Part shown: positions 8,332 to 17,191 of the stretch, in pieces
Position numbering within the stretch: the stretch's first letter is position 1
Layout of the letters: every line of letters begins with the position of its first letter
Assembly (NCBI RefSeq): GCF_029937755.1
Contig: NZ_JAPYPG010000004.1
Location: forward strand, 186,001-250,000
Length of the DNA stretch: 64,000 nt
DNA from: Henriciella sp.
GTDB taxonomy: Bacteria; Pseudomonadota; Alphaproteobacteria; Caulobacterales; Hyphomonadaceae
Reading direction: 5' to 3'
Notes under the pieces: generated by a model
The model's input: only the letters and a program-made list of their open reading frames with translations
What the model was told of the DNA's origin: nothing
Databases searched by the model: none
Made by a program: the position numbers and the translations under genes

Positions 8332-9417
8332 TCAATCAAGCAGGTGCGTGACGGAAATCTGTCCCTCGCCGGCAGGCAGGCTGACCAGCATGCCATCGCG
8401 GCCCACCGACAGCCGGCCGGAGAAGTGGCTGCGGGCATCGCCGAGGAAGGCCGCGTTCAGGAACGTATTGGGCAGAGGCGGCACGATATGGGTCAGCACG
8501 AGCATGTCCGCACCGGCCCGCTCGGCAATCTCGGCGGCCTCTTCCGGATGGGTATGATAATCCAGTATATCGGCGAAAATCGTCGACAAAGCATTGTTTG
8601 TATTATGTTTTGCCGCCTGAGACATCATCTGCACCATCTCCCGGTTCAGGGCTTCATGGACAAGTATGTCGGTGTCCTTCGCCATCAGCACGACGGTTTC
8701 GCTGGCCACTGTGTCACCGCTGATTGTGACCGAGCGCCCGCCATAGTCGACGCGGTAGCCGAGCGCAGGCGCGACCGGGGAATGGTCGACGAGGAAGGCG
8801 GCAATGGTCACACCGCCGGACTCGTACACCACTTTCTGACGGCTGCCGGGGGCAAACCCGACCTCCTCCACACGCGCACCAAAGCCTTGAGGATTAGCGA
8901 TTTTTTCACCGTGATGGGCGGTCCTGTAGGTTGCATCAATTCTGTAGGCGGAGGTAAATCCGTCCACCACCTCCTGCGTCCCGACAGGACCGCCAACAGG
9001 GAGCGGTGTGGACCGCGACCCGCCCACCCAGGCCTGCAGAAGAAGTTCGCCGAAACCGTCAATATGGTCGGAATGGAGATGCGTCAGGAAGACCTTGTCC
9101 GTACCGCCGACAGGGAAACCCATCCGCGCCAGTTTCCTCATGCTTCCTGAGCCGGTATCGAAGATAAAGGCGGACTGTCCCGCCAGAATCCCGAGACATG
9201 GGCCGGCCCGCGCCGGATCGGGAAGGGGTGATCCGGTTCCGCAGAAATAGACGTGCAGGCCATCGTCGAGGGATGCGCTCGGATCGGTCCCGACGATCTC
9301 CGACACCTGGCGTTCGAAAAGCGCCATGCCGATCTCGGCCCGAAACCGGCCAAGCACAAGCCACATCGCAATAACAACAATGGCAACCGCCCCGAGCCCC
9401 CACCACAGCCAGCGCAT
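8332..9417 (-). CDS. Membrane-anchored metallo-beta-lactamase-fold hydrolase
   Basis: 361 residues with an N-terminal membrane helix (LWWGLGAVAIVVIAMWLVLG, residues about 4-23), so the catalytic domain should face the periplasm. The dinuclear zinc motif HxHxDH is present as THLHSDHIDGFGE (around residues 115-125). Later ligands include the HSPVAPALGYRVDYGGRSVTISGDT block, where GDT carries the bridging Asp, and a C-terminal LTHIVPP His. The layout (CGTGSPLPDPARAG at the N-terminus and ALGYR...SGDT) resembles ribonuclease Z/arylsulfatase-type members of the superfamily. The arylsulfatase-like resemblance is worth noting next to two sulfatases, but hydrolytic specificity cannot be assigned. It is probably followed by the TetR gene in one transcript. 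Confidence 0.8.
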   Translation of the reverse strand: MRWLWWGLGAVAIVVIAMWLVLGRFRAEIGMALFERQVSEIVGTDPSASLDDGLHVYFCGTGSPLPDPARAGPCLGILAGQSAFIFDTGSGSMRKLARMGFPVGGTDKVFLTHLHSDHIDGFGELLLQAWVGGSRSTPLPVGGPVGTQEVVDGFTSAYRIDATYRTAHHGEKIANPQGFGARVEEVGFAPGSRQKVVYESGGVTIAAFLVDHSPVAPALGYRVDYGGRSVTISGDTVASETVVLMAKDTDILVHEALNREMVQMMSQAAKHNTNNALSTIFADILDYHTHPEEAAEIAERAGADMLVLTHIVPPLPNTFLNAAFLGDARSHFSGRLSVGRDGMLVSLPAGEGQISVTHLLD

Positions 9418-9614
9418 CAGTTTTGTACCTCAGGGAGACGGTTAGCCCCTGTCTCGTCCCATTGAGAAAGCAGGATGACCGGTCCGGCCCTGAGGATCAT
9501 CGCTTCATTCATGGTGCCCATTACATCCTCCCTCTGATCCATCAGACCCCCACCTTCCATCCCCCAAGAATCGCGTTCCAGAACCGTTCCAGTTTCAGCC
9601 CAATTCCAGCCCAG

Positions 9615-10892
9615 TTATGACGCGCCCTTCAGCGCGTCCTCGATCAGCCAGAGCCGGTCCTGGCCCCAAGCCGAAAAATCGCCGACGCGGAAGCTCGGCA
9701 CACCCCAGAGACCGAGCCCCATCATCTCGTCCCGGTTGGCTTCGGCTTGTGGTTTCCAGTCTTCATTTCCGATGAGCGGCTTCGCGGTCTTCCAGTCGAG
9801 CCCGGCCCGCTCGACAATTGTCTTGAGACCGCTGTCTGAGCCGGCATCGATGCCCTCGGCCCAGACGCCTTTCATGAAGCTCAGCGCGAAATCATAGCCT
9901 CGCCCCTGCTCGATGGCCCAGGGCAGGATGGCGTAACCCCGTTCGACCGGCTCGCCGACCGGATCGGCGACCTTGCCGAAAGGGATGCCGAGGCGGTGGG
10001 CTTCGCGGGCCGTGTCTTTCAGGATGTAGAGGCCCTTGGTGCGGGGCACCTGCATGCCGCGCATCACCATGGGCAGGACGAAACGGAGCTTGAGACCCGC
10101 GCCATAAGCGTCTGCCAGCGCCTTCACCCGCTCGGCGGCGATATAGGTGTAGGGGCTGCGGAAGGAGAGATAGTAGTGGAGCTCAGGCGCGGGGCCCGGC
10201 TTAGACGGGGGATTGGTGAGCAGCGGCGGTGGCGGGAAGATCGCTGCTTCAGGCGCATTCGTCTTGCGCAGGCCGGCCTTTGCCAGCCGGTCTTCGAGAT
10301 AGTGAAGCCGGTCCAGCCCCCAGAACCATTCGCCATCGAGATGGAAGGTTCCGGCGAGGTAATGACCAGCCTCTTCTCGCCGGTCGGTTCCGGCCCGCTT
10401 TACGGTGGCAGCATCGCCACCCGCTTCCGGCGGCGTGCCTTCGCCAGACCAGAGCCAGTTGCCGATCCCGACCGCCTCTTCTGCAAACGAGCCGGCCTCC
10501 ATCGCGCGGGCGAGTGCGGCTTCGGCGAGCTTCATCCGGCCATCGCCCGGCTGCTGGCCGGGGTCGGTAAAGGAAAGCCCAGCCTTGCGGGCCAGACGCT
10601 CAGCATCAAGGCGGGAATAGGAGATCAGCTTCTCGCGGTCCGGCGCAGCCCAGTCGGGTGGCGGCGCCACGAGGTGTGGCACCAGTTCGATATCGTATCG
10701 CTCAAGGAGCGTAGGTAGAATCTGCGCGACAAGATGCGAATAAGGGTCCGAGGCATCGTGAAAATAGTCGACCATGCATGCGTCCCCCCGCATTGCGCGC
10801 CTGCGATCCGTCTTCTCGCGCCGGGCGGCCAGACGCTGCTGGTCCGTCAGGTGCTGGGTGACCCTTGATGCAAGAAATGTCTTGATCGACAT
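9615..10892 (-). CDS. Tandem DsbA/HCCA-isomerase-like (2-hydroxychromene-2-carboxylate isomerase family) protein
   Basis: 425 residues containing two copies of a DsbA-type thioredoxin-fold domain. The first begins near residue 40 (MVDYFHDASDPYSHLVAQILPTLLERY). The second begins near residue 220 (LHYYLSFRSPYTYIAAERVKALADAY) and ends with the cis-proline segment GLWGVPSFRVG. The SPYxY motif is that of glutathione-dependent HCCA isomerases rather than CxxC oxidoreductases; neither copy shows a CxxC active site. Usual family members are 200-220 residues, so this is a duplication or fusion. It follows the AidB-like gene on the minus strand across an 82-base gap containing a palindrome and AT-rich stretch (10921-10950), so it may have its own promoter. 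Function is probably glutathione-linked isomerisation or conjugation; the substrate is unknown. Confidence 0.75.
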   Translation of the reverse strand: MSIKTFLASRVTQHLTDQQRLAARREKTDRRRAMRGDACMVDYFHDASDPYSHLVAQILPTLLERYDIELVPHLVAPPPDWAAPDREKLISYSRLDAERLARKAGLSFTDPGQQPGDGRMKLAEAALARAMEAGSFAEEAVGIGNWLWSGEGTPPEAGGDAATVKRAGTDRREEAGHYLAGTFHLDGEWFWGLDRLHYLEDRLAKAGLRKTNAPEAAIFPPPPLLTNPPSKPGPAPELHYYLSFRSPYTYIAAERVKALADAYGAGLKLRFVLPMVMRGMQVPRTKGLYILKDTAREAHRLGIPFGKVADPVGEPVERGYAILPWAIEQGRGYDFALSFMKGVWAEGIDAGSDSGLKTIVERAGLDWKTAKPLIGNEDWKPQAEANRDEMMGLGLWGVPSFRVGDFSAWGQDRLWLIEDALKGAS

Positions 10893-10928
10893 GCGTCAGG
10901 GGCCCTCTCCTCTGCGGGAAGGGTATAT

Positions 10929-10949
10929 ATTGACATAAGTCGTGTCAAT
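10929..10949. promoter_or_regulatory. Palindromic operator candidate ATTGACA-N7-TGTCAAT
   Basis: Two perfect 7-base arms separated by 7 bases, in the only gap between the AidB-like gene and the DsbA-like gene (both minus strand). It lies 37-57 bases upstream of the DsbA-like start and next to an AT-rich TATATA stretch on that side. The arms themselves read as a consensus-like -35 box (TTGACA) on either strand. This looks like a dimeric repressor site overlapping a promoter for the downstream gene. Which regulator binds is unknown; the TetR-family protein at 7687-8301 is a candidate only by proximity. Confidence 0.4.
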
Positions 10950-10974
10950 TTAATCAGGCGAGGCTCTCGGCCGC

Positions 10975-12627
10975 TCAGGCCGGCATGGCGCGCTCGATGA
11001 TGGAGGCAAAGTCGACCGCCTCGGCCACATCGCCATAGACGAAGCCGCGGCCGCCCGGTGCGAGCCTTTGCTGGCAGAAGCCGTCGAACACGAAATCCGG
11101 GGCACACTGGGCGAGCGCCGCGCCCTGCAGCGCCAGTGCCATTTCCTGTGCGAAGGCCCGGGCGGTGCCCTCATGCAGGCTGCCGGGCTCCATGAAGTCT
11201 GCCAGCTTCTCACAGTGCCGGTCATAGAGGCCGTTCCTGCCCATGGCGGACTGGAATTCAGCCTGCACGGCCTTCAGGCTTTCGGGCTCTCTCGACAGGG
11301 CGCGCAGGATGTCGAGGGCAATGACATTGCCGGAGCCTTCCCAGATCGCGTTCAGCGGGGACTGCCGAAAGAGGCGCGGCATCGGGCCTTCTTCGACATA
11401 GCCCGCGCCGCCATGGCATTCGAGCGCTTCATAGACAAAGCCCGGCTGGCGCTTGCAGACCCAGTATTTCGCGAGCGGTGTGGCGAGCCGCATGAAGGCC
11501 GCTTCCTGCTCATCACCGCCGGCCCGGTCGAGGCTCGCTCCGATGCGCAGCGCGAGGGCTGTCGCTGCTTCGCTCTCGATGACCAGATCGGCGAGAACGG
11601 CGCGCATGGCCGGCTGGTCGATCAGCGACTTCTGGAAGGCCCGGCGCTGGGAGGTATGCCAGAGCGCCTGGGTGAGAGCCGCGCGCATTCCGCCAGCCGA
11701 GCCTAATGTGCAGTCATAGCGGGTATGCTGGACCATATCGATAATGGTGCGGATACCACGGCCCTCCTCGCCGAGCCGCTCAGCCCAGGCGCCGTGATAC
11801 TCGACTTCGGAGGAGGCGTTGGACTTGTCGCCCAGCTTGTCCTTCACGCGCATGACATGGATGCCATTGCGCGTGCCGTCCGGGCGCCAGCGCGGCACGA
11901 GGAAACAGGTCATGCCGCCCTCGGCATAGGCCAGCGTAAGGAAGGCGTCGGACATGGGCGCGGAACAGAACCATTTGTGCCCAGTCAGGATATAGCCGCC
12001 ATCGCCGGCCGGTTCAGCCTTTGTCGTATTGGCACGAACGTCAGACCCGCCCTGCTTTTCCGTCATCGCCATGCCGATGGTGACGCCGGTCTTCTCTGAC
12101 GCCGGGATGAAACGGGGATCATAGCTCTGCGCCGTGACACGCGGCGTCCACGTGGCGGCGATGTCGGGATCAGCCTTCAGCGCCGCCACACAGGCATAGG
12201 TCATCGACATTGGACAGGTCACACCCGCATCGGCCTGCATCATCAGCATCATCATCGCGCCATGCAGGACATGGCCGGCCTCACTGGCCTCCCAGGCGGC
12301 ACCGGAGATCCCGCTATCAAGGCCGAGCGCCATCAGCTCGTGATAGGCGGGATGGAATTCGACCTCGTCGAGGCGGTGGCCATAGCGGTCGAAGGATTTG
12401 AGCTTTGGCGGGTTCTCATTCGCCTGGCGCGCCCATCTCTGCGTTTCTGCCCGGCCGCATGTCTCGCCAAAGGCCGAAAGCTTGCCGACATGGAGCGCAC
12501 CGCCTAAAGCGGTAACCGCGTCGCGCATGGCGCGGTCGGTCTCATAGAGGTTCACATCCTCAAACGGAGCCGGCTGATTGGTGACAGTATGGGTCTCGAG
12601 ATCCGAGAGCGGCGCGTGATGGGTCAA
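10975..12627 (-). CDS. AidB-like acyl-CoA dehydrogenase-family flavoprotein
   Basis: Flavoprotein of the AidB branch of acyl-CoA dehydrogenases, about 550 residues; E. coli AidB is 541. I prefer the TTG start at 12627: a GGAGGA ribosome site lies 6 bases upstream and the protein then aligns from its first residues with AidB (ETHTVTNQPAPFEDVNLY). A longer open frame to 12690 lacks a ribosome site. Conserved blocks are CPMSMTYACVAAL, GMAMTEKQGGSDVRANTT (FAD region), GHKWFCSAPMSDAFL, KDKLGDKSNASSEVEY, TRYDCTLGSAGGMRAAL and NAIWEGSGNVIALDILRAL. AidB in E. coli belongs to the adaptive response to alkylation damage and binds DNA; no Ada-type gene is visible here, so the role may differ. The gene is divergent from the molybdenum hydroxylase operon. 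Confidence 0.85.
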   Translation of the reverse strand: MTHHAPLSDLETHTVTNQPAPFEDVNLYETDRAMRDAVTALGGALHVGKLSAFGETCGRAETQRWARQANENPPKLKSFDRYGHRLDEVEFHPAYHELMALGLDSGISGAAWEASEAGHVLHGAMMMLMMQADAGVTCPMSMTYACVAALKADPDIAATWTPRVTAQSYDPRFIPASEKTGVTIGMAMTEKQGGSDVRANTTKAEPAGDGGYILTGHKWFCSAPMSDAFLTLAYAEGGMTCFLVPRWRPDGTRNGIHVMRVKDKLGDKSNASSEVEYHGAWAERLGEEGRGIRTIIDMVQHTRYDCTLGSAGGMRAALTQALWHTSQRRAFQKSLIDQPAMRAVLADLVIESEAATALALRIGASLDRAGGDEQEAAFMRLATPLAKYWVCKRQPGFVYEALECHGGAGYVEEGPMPRLFRQSPLNAIWEGSGNVIALDILRALSREPESLKAVQAEFQSAMGRNGLYDRHCEKLADFMEPGSLHEGTARAFAQEMALALQGAALAQCAPDFVFDGFCQQRLAPGGRGFVYGDVAEAVDFASIIERAMPA

Positions 12628-12703
12628 GTCTTCCTCCGCTGGCGTCAGGGCCTGTCCTGTTTTGTGCAGGATAAGACCAGGCGTGAGCAAACCCTATCAT
12701 CAG

Positions 12704-12719
12704 GCGAAAAAATTTTCGC
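12704..12719. promoter_or_regulatory. AT-rich palindrome in the aidB/ior divergent region
   Basis: GCGAAAA-AA-TTTTCGC, a near-perfect short palindrome in the 256-base gap between the divergent AidB-like gene (start 12627) and the molybdenum hydroxylase operon (start 12884). This gap must contain promoters for both directions. I see no confident -35/-10 pair and no EcfG-type box there. The palindrome is the most conspicuous element and could be a regulator site or simply promoter-associated AT-rich DNA. Confidence 0.3.
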
Positions 12720-12883
12720 GCATGGCTGGTCGCGCTACCAAGCTCGCTCTAGACTTAATTTGGATCAGCCGGCGATGAGCGACCGCCGTCTGGGACGCGA
12801 AGGCGGGGCCTCATGGAGCCCGCGCCTGCCGGCCCTGCCCTTGCGGCATTGGCTGGCCGCCAGCACCGAGGAGGAAGAGGGCG

Positions 12884-13342
12884 ATGGCAGAACTCAAGGT
12901 CAATGGGAAGACGGTGACGGTAGAGGTCGAGGACGAGACCAAACCGCTGCTCTGGGTCATCCGCGAGGAACTGGGGCTGACCGGCACGAAATATGGCTGC
13001 GGCATCGCCCAGTGCGGCACCTGCACCGTCCATATCGACGGCCAGCCGGTGCGCTCCTGCACCTATCCGGTCGGCGCGCTGTCCGGCGCAGAAGAGATCA
13101 CGACGATCGAGGGCCTGTCGGAAGATGGTTCCCACCCCGTCCAGCAGGCCTGGGTGGAAATGGACATTCCGCAGTGCGGTTACTGCCAGCCCGGCATGAT
13201 CATGGCGGTGGCAGGCCTGCTCAACAACACACCGGACCCGACGGATGAGGATATCGACCAGCAGGTCACGAATATCTGCCGCTGCGGGACGCTGGCGCGG
13301 GTGCGCAAGGGCATCCATCTCGCCAAGACGAAGAAGGCGTAA
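12884..13342 (+). CDS. iorA: IorA-type [2Fe-2S] subunit of a xanthine oxidase-family molybdenum hydroxylase
   Basis: 152-residue iron-sulfur subunit, passing electrons from the molybdenum subunit to an acceptor. The N-terminal plant-ferredoxin-like domain has [10 protein letters not shown] plus a following Cys (RSC) for the first [2Fe-2S] centre. The C-terminal domain has CGYCQPGM and CRCG for the second. Length and order match the small subunit of isoquinoline 1-oxidoreductase and related two-subunit hydroxylases. A GAGGAGGAAGAGGG ribosome site precedes the ATG. It heads the long operon, with the large subunit starting 12 bases downstream. The name follows family usage; isoquinoline need not be the substrate. 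Confidence 0.9.
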   Translation: MAELKVNGKTVTVEVEDETKPLLWVIREELGLTGTKYGCGIAQCGTCTVHIDGQPVRSCTYPVGALSGAEEITTIEGLSEDGSHPVQQAWVEMDIPQCGYCQPGMIMAVAGLLNNTPDPTDEDIDQQVTNICRCGTLARVRKGIHLAKTKKA

Positions 13343-13353
13343 GGGGACAGACA

Positions 13354-15555
13354 ATGGCTGACACAATCAATCTTTCCCGCCGCGGCTTCATTATCGGCAC
13401 CGGCGCGACCGGCCTGACCATCGGCATCCTGGCCGCCTGCTCTCCGGGCACCGGCGACAGCGAAGGCGATGCGGCAGCAACCGGCGAGCCCAATCCGGAA
13501 GTGAATGCCTGGGTGCATATCGGTGACGATGACGTCGTCACCATCCGCATTGCGCGGTCCGAAATGGGCCAGGGCACACTGACCGGCCTCGCCCAGCTTG
13601 TGGCCGAAGAACTCGAATGCGACTGGGACAAGGTCGTCACCGAATATCCGACACCGGGCGAAAACCTGAAGCGTGACCGCGTCTGGCGCGACTTCTCGAC
13701 CGGCGGCTCGCGCGGCATCCGCAACAGCCAGGACTATGTCCGCGAAGGCGGGGCAGCTGCGCGCATGATGCTGGTGCAGGCTGCAGCCAATCGCTGGGAC
13801 GTGCCCGTGGGCGAATGCTCGGTCGAGAAAGGCGTGATCACGCACGGACCGTCCGGCAACGAGCTGCGCTATGGCGAGGTGGCCGAGGACGCCGCGAGCG
13901 TCGAGCCGCCAGCCAACGTGCCGCTGAAGGATCCGTCGGAATGGAAAATCATCGGCCAGCCGGTGAAGCGCCTCGATACTGCCGACAAGGTGACCGGCAA
14001 GCAGCTCTATGGCGCCGACATCCAGCTCGATGGCATGGTCAACGCCGCCATCAAGGCCGCGCCAATGCGGGGCGGAACGGTGCGGTCCTTCGATGCGAGT
14101 TCCGCCGAAGGCATGCCGGGCGTGCAGAAGGCCATGCAGGTCGGCGATACCGCCGTCGCTGTCGTGGCCGACAAGTGGTGGAACGCCCAGAAGGCGCTCG
14201 ATGCGGTGCAGATCGAATGGGCGCCGGGCGAAGGCTCGGACTTCTCGAGCGCGGCTTTCGAGGCCGATCTCGATGAGGGCCTGACCGCCGAGGAAGCCTA
14301 TGTCGGCAACCAGGTCGGCGATGTCGATGCAGCGTTCGAGAATGCTGCGCAGGTCATAGAAGCGAGCTACAACGCCCCGCACCAGAACCATGCCTGCATG
14401 GAGCCGATGAATGCCACGGCCGTCTGGACCGAGGAGAAGTGCGAAGTCTGGTGCCCGACCCAGAACGGTGAAGCGGCCCTCGCCGCCACTGCCGAAGCGG
14501 CTGGCCTGCCGATCGAACAGTGCGACGTCTACAAGCTGCTGCTTGGCGGCGGTTTCGGCCGGCGCGGCATGAGCGACTATGTCACCCAGGCGGTGACCAT
14601 CGCCAAGGAGATGCCCGGCACGCCGGTCAAGCTGCTCTGGACGCGTGAAGAGGATATGGAGCAGGGCTTCTATCACCCGACGACGAAGGCCCGTTGCCAG
14701 GGCGCGCTCGATGCCGATGGCAAGCTGACCGGCATCAAGATCCGCCTGTCGGGCCAGTCCATCCTGGCCGGGCTCATGCCTCAGGCCCTGACCGACGGCA
14801 TGGATCCCTATGCCTTCCAGGGTCTGCTGCCCAGCGGCTTCGATGAACGGGCCGAAGACCAGACGCTGAAATACACCTATCCAGCGGCACTCTTCGACCA
14901 TGCCATGCGCAACCCGCCGGTACGGCCGGGCTTCTGGCGCGGGGTGAACGCCAACCAGAATGCGATCTACCTCGAATGCTTCATGGACGAACTCGCCCAT
15001 GCCGCCGGTCGCGATCCGCTGGAATTCCGGCTGGAATACATGACCGACAGCCCGAAACTCGCCGCCGTTCTCGAGGCGGCCGCGGAGAAATCCGGCTGGG
15101 GCAATGATGATGGCAAGGCCCGCGGGCTGTGCGCCTTCTACTCGTTCGGCAGCTACACCGCCGCCTGCGCGGAGGTGACGGTCAGCGATGAAGGCGAACT
15201 CAAGATCCACCGCATCGTGGCGGCAACCGACCCCGGCTATGGGGTCAATCCGCAGCAGATCGATGCGCAGGTCGCCGGCTCGTTCGTCTACGGCCTGTCA
15301 GCCGCCCTTTATGGCGAGATCACCTTCGAGAATGGCGAAACGGTGCAGAAGAATTTCGACTCCTATCCGTCGATGCGCCTGGCCGCGATGCCCGAAGTGG
15401 AAACGATCGTGATGCCGTCCGGCGGCTTCTGGGGCGGGGTCGGCGAGCCGACCATCGCCGTGGCAGCCCCCGCCGTGCTGAACGCCATCTATGCGGCCAC
15501 CGGCAAGCGCATCCGCAAACTGCCGATCAAGGACCAGCCGCTGAGGGACGCTTGA
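13354..15555 (+). CDS. iorB: IorB-type molybdopterin subunit, Tat-exported molybdenum hydroxylase
   Basis: 733-residue catalytic subunit of an IorAB-type hydroxylase of the xanthine oxidase family. The N-terminus carries a twin-arginine signal (LSRRGFIIG) followed by a lipobox-like LAAC, so the folded Mo enzyme should be exported, possibly lipid-anchored. Cofactor-binding stretches include ARSEMGQGTLTGLAQLVAEEL, GGGFGRRG and WRGVNANQNAI. The catalytic glutamate of this family is Glu698 in GGVGEP. Enzymes of this subgroup use molybdopterin cytosine dinucleotide, matching the MocA-like domain encoded later in the operon. Its periplasmic location puts it with the Sox proteins and cytochromes encoded downstream. 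Substrate unknown: N-heterocycles or aldehydes are typical of the family, but the neighbourhood suggests a sulfur-containing substrate (inference). Confidence 0.9.
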   Translation: MADTINLSRRGFIIGTGATGLTIGILAACSPGTGDSEGDAAATGEPNPEVNAWVHIGDDDVVTIRIARSEMGQGTLTGLAQLVAEELECDWDKVVTEYPTPGENLKRDRVWRDFSTGGSRGIRNSQDYVREGGAAARMMLVQAAANRWDVPVGECSVEKGVITHGPSGNELRYGEVAEDAASVEPPANVPLKDPSEWKIIGQPVKRLDTADKVTGKQLYGADIQLDGMVNAAIKAAPMRGGTVRSFDASSAEGMPGVQKAMQVGDTAVAVVADKWWNAQKALDAVQIEWAPGEGSDFSSAAFEADLDEGLTAEEAYVGNQVGDVDAAFENAAQVIEASYNAPHQNHACMEPMNATAVWTEEKCEVWCPTQNGEAALAATAEAAGLPIEQCDVYKLLLGGGFGRRGMSDYVTQAVTIAKEMPGTPVKLLWTREEDMEQGFYHPTTKARCQGALDADGKLTGIKIRLSGQSILAGLMPQALTDGMDPYAFQGLLPSGFDERAEDQTLKYTYPAALFDHAMRNPPVRPGFWRGVNANQNAIYLECFMDELAHAAGRDPLEFRLEYMTDSPKLAAVLEAAAEKSGWGNDDGKARGLCAFYSFGSYTAACAEVTVSDEGELKIHRIVAATDPGYGVNPQQIDAQVAGSFVYGLSAALYGEITFENGETVQKNFDSYPSMRLAAMPEVETIVMPSGGFWGGVGEPTIAVAAPAVLNAIYAATGKRIRKLPIKDQPLRDA

Positions 15556-15917
15556 GCGCCCTGAAGACCAGACAACTGATGGCCGCAGCCCTGCTCGGGG
15601 CTGCGGCCAGCCTCTCCGCCTGCAATCCGGCCAACGGCACCGACGACGCCGGAATGGACGGCCTGAAACAGGCCGAACAGGTCTCCGTGCCAGACAGGAC
15701 CAGCATGCTCGCCATGAGCTGTTCAGGCTGCCATAGCGAGGCCGGGCAGGCGATCGTCAGCCTTGAGGGCTATTCCCGGGAAGAGCTTATGACCGCCCTT
15801 ATGCGCTATCATGATGAGGCCGACGGTACGACGGTTATGCACCGGCTGATGCGGGGCTATAGCGAGGCCGATATGGCCAGCATCAGCGTCTATCTCGCCG
15901 GGGACAAGCCTCTATGA
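15552..15917 (+). CDS. Monohaem c-type cytochrome lipoprotein (FccA/SoxE-like)
   Basis: 121 residues starting at a TTG that overlaps the iorB stop (TTGA). Signal peptide with lipobox (AAASLSAC), then one haem-binding motif CSGCH at residues 57-61 and a methionine-containing C-terminal region (MHRLMRGYSEADMASISVYLAG) typical of small class I cytochromes. It lies between the Mo hydroxylase and a flavocytochrome c sulfide dehydrogenase flavoprotein, overlapping both. It may be the cytochrome partner of either: FccA for the flavoprotein, or the electron acceptor of IorAB, since such hydroxylases often have cytochrome subunits. Sequence alone does not settle which. Confidence 0.8.
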   Translation: MSALKTRQLMAAALLGAAASLSACNPANGTDDAGMDGLKQAEQVSVPDRTSMLAMSCSGCHSEAGQAIVSLEGYSREELMTALMRYHDEADGTTVMHRLMRGYSEADMASISVYLAGDKPL

Positions 15918-17191
15918 GCCGTTTCCCCCTCAGTCGCCGCAGCGTGCTGACCGGACTGGCCGGCACGGCTGCACTCGCCGGGCTTTCCCCCGCCGCCATG
16001 AGCCAGACGAAGGCAAAGCTGGTCGTAATCGGCGGCGGCTTTGGCGGGGCAACGGCGGCGAAGTATCTCAAACAGCTGATGCCAGGTGCATCGGTCACCC
16101 TGATCGAGCCGAAGAGCACCTACTATGCCTGCCCGTTCAGCAATCTGGTAATCGGCGGCGGGCGTGAACTGTCCGCACAGGCGTTCGGCTATGACGGCCT
16201 TAAGGCGCTTGGTATCGAAATCGTCCAGCAGGCTGCAGACGCCGTCGATGCAGACGCGCGCACCGTGACGCTGGCTGACGGCGCGAGCCTGTCCTGGGAC
16301 CGGCTTGTCATGTCGCCCGGCATCGATTTTCGCTGGGGCGCGCTGGAAGGCTATGACGAGGGCGCGGTCGACGCCATGCCGCACGCCTGGAAGGCTGGGC
16401 AACAGACCACGCTGCTGCGCCGGCAGCTGGAAGAGATGGAGGATGGCGGGCTAGTCGTGATGTCTGCGCCTGCCGCCCCGTTCCGCTGTCCGCCGGGCCC
16501 TTATGAGCGCGCGAGCCTGATCGCAAACTATCTCAAGACACAGAAGCCGAAATCGAAGCTTCTGGTGCTGGACGCGAAGGACAGCTTCTCCAAGCAGTCC
16601 TTGTTCGAGGAAGCCTGGGCCGCCCGCTATCCCGACCATCTCGAATGGCGCGGCGCGAGCGACTTTGGGCGCGTCGTCGCCGTCAATCCGGAGACGATGA
16701 CGCTTTCGACCGAGTTCGACGAGATCGAAGCCACCGTCGCCAATGTCATCCCGCCGCAACAGGCCGGGCGCATTGCCCACGCCGCCGGTGTCGCTGACCA
16801 GACCGGCTGGTGCCCGATCAACGGCCTCACCTTTGAATCGACACTCGTGCCCGGCATACACGTCCTCGGCGATGCGACGATTGCCGCTCCGATGCCGAAG
16901 TCGGCCTTCTCGGCTAACCTTCAGGCCAAGGTTTGCGCGGCCCAGATCACACGGCTGCTGGCCGGGCAGGACCCGGAAGCGACGGTGCTGGCCAATACCT
17001 GCTATTCCTATGTGGCCGATGATGCGGCGGTCTCGATAACCGGCGTCTATACCAATGATGACGGCAAGCTGATGAGCGTTGACGGTGCCGGCGGGGTCTC
17101 ACCCCTCGCAGCGGCACCATCGGTCCGCGAGGCCGAAGCAGCGCAGGCCCTGGCCTGGTTCAGGACCATTACATCAGAGGCGTTCGGATGA
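15914..17191 (+). CDS. fccB: Flavocytochrome c sulfide dehydrogenase, flavoprotein subunit (FccB/SoxF-like)
   Basis: 425-residue FAD protein oxidising sulfide or a related sulfane group in the periplasm. A Tat signal (LSRRSVLTG) precedes the FAD-binding motif VVIGGGFGGATAAKYL at residues 38-53. All functional cysteines of the family appear conserved: YYACPFSN (the cysteine binding flavin covalently in Allochromatium), RCPPGPYER, and NTCYSYV (the redox pair). GDATIAAPMPKSAFSAN contacts the flavin near the C-terminus. The gene overlaps both neighbours by 4 bases (cytochrome upstream, soxX downstream). SoxF in Paracoccus belongs to the same family and can reactivate the Sox system, consistent with this position. 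Confidence 0.9.
   Translation: MSRFPLSRRSVLTGLAGTAALAGLSPAAMSQTKAKLVVIGGGFGGATAAKYLKQLMPGASVTLIEPKSTYYACPFSNLVIGGGRELSAQAFGYDGLKALGIEIVQQAADAVDADARTVTLADGASLSWDRLVMSPGIDFRWGALEGYDEGAVDAMPHAWKAGQQTTLLRRQLEEMEDGGLVVMSAPAAPFRCPPGPYERASLIANYLKTQKPKSKLLVLDAKDSFSKQSLFEEAWAARYPDHLEWRGASDFGRVVAVNPETMTLSTEFDEIEATVANVIPPQQAGRIAHAAGVADQTGWCPINGLTFESTLVPGIHVLGDATIAAPMPKSAFSANLQAKVCAAQITRLLAGQDPEATVLANTCYSYVADDAAVSITGVYTNDDGKLMSVDGAGGVSPLAAAPSVREAEAAQALAWFRTITSEAFG

Noticed and set aside
9418-9614. Gap between the metallo-hydrolase and DsbA-like genes
   Set aside because: A short plus-strand frame exists but has no ribosome site or recognisable product. I see no hairpin or promoter motif worth calling.
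12589-13248. A plus-strand frame overlapping the aidB start and iorA
   Set aside because: It is out of frame with the ferredoxin-like iorA and antisense to the 5' end of the AidB-like gene; its sequence is low-complexity Arg/Gly typical of shadow frames.
13180-15210. A 676-codon open frame on the minus strand opposite iorB
   Set aside because: It is the antisense of a gene with clear Mo-hydroxylase motifs. High GC content and third-position bias commonly create long antisense frames; it shows no recognisable domain and no ribosome site.
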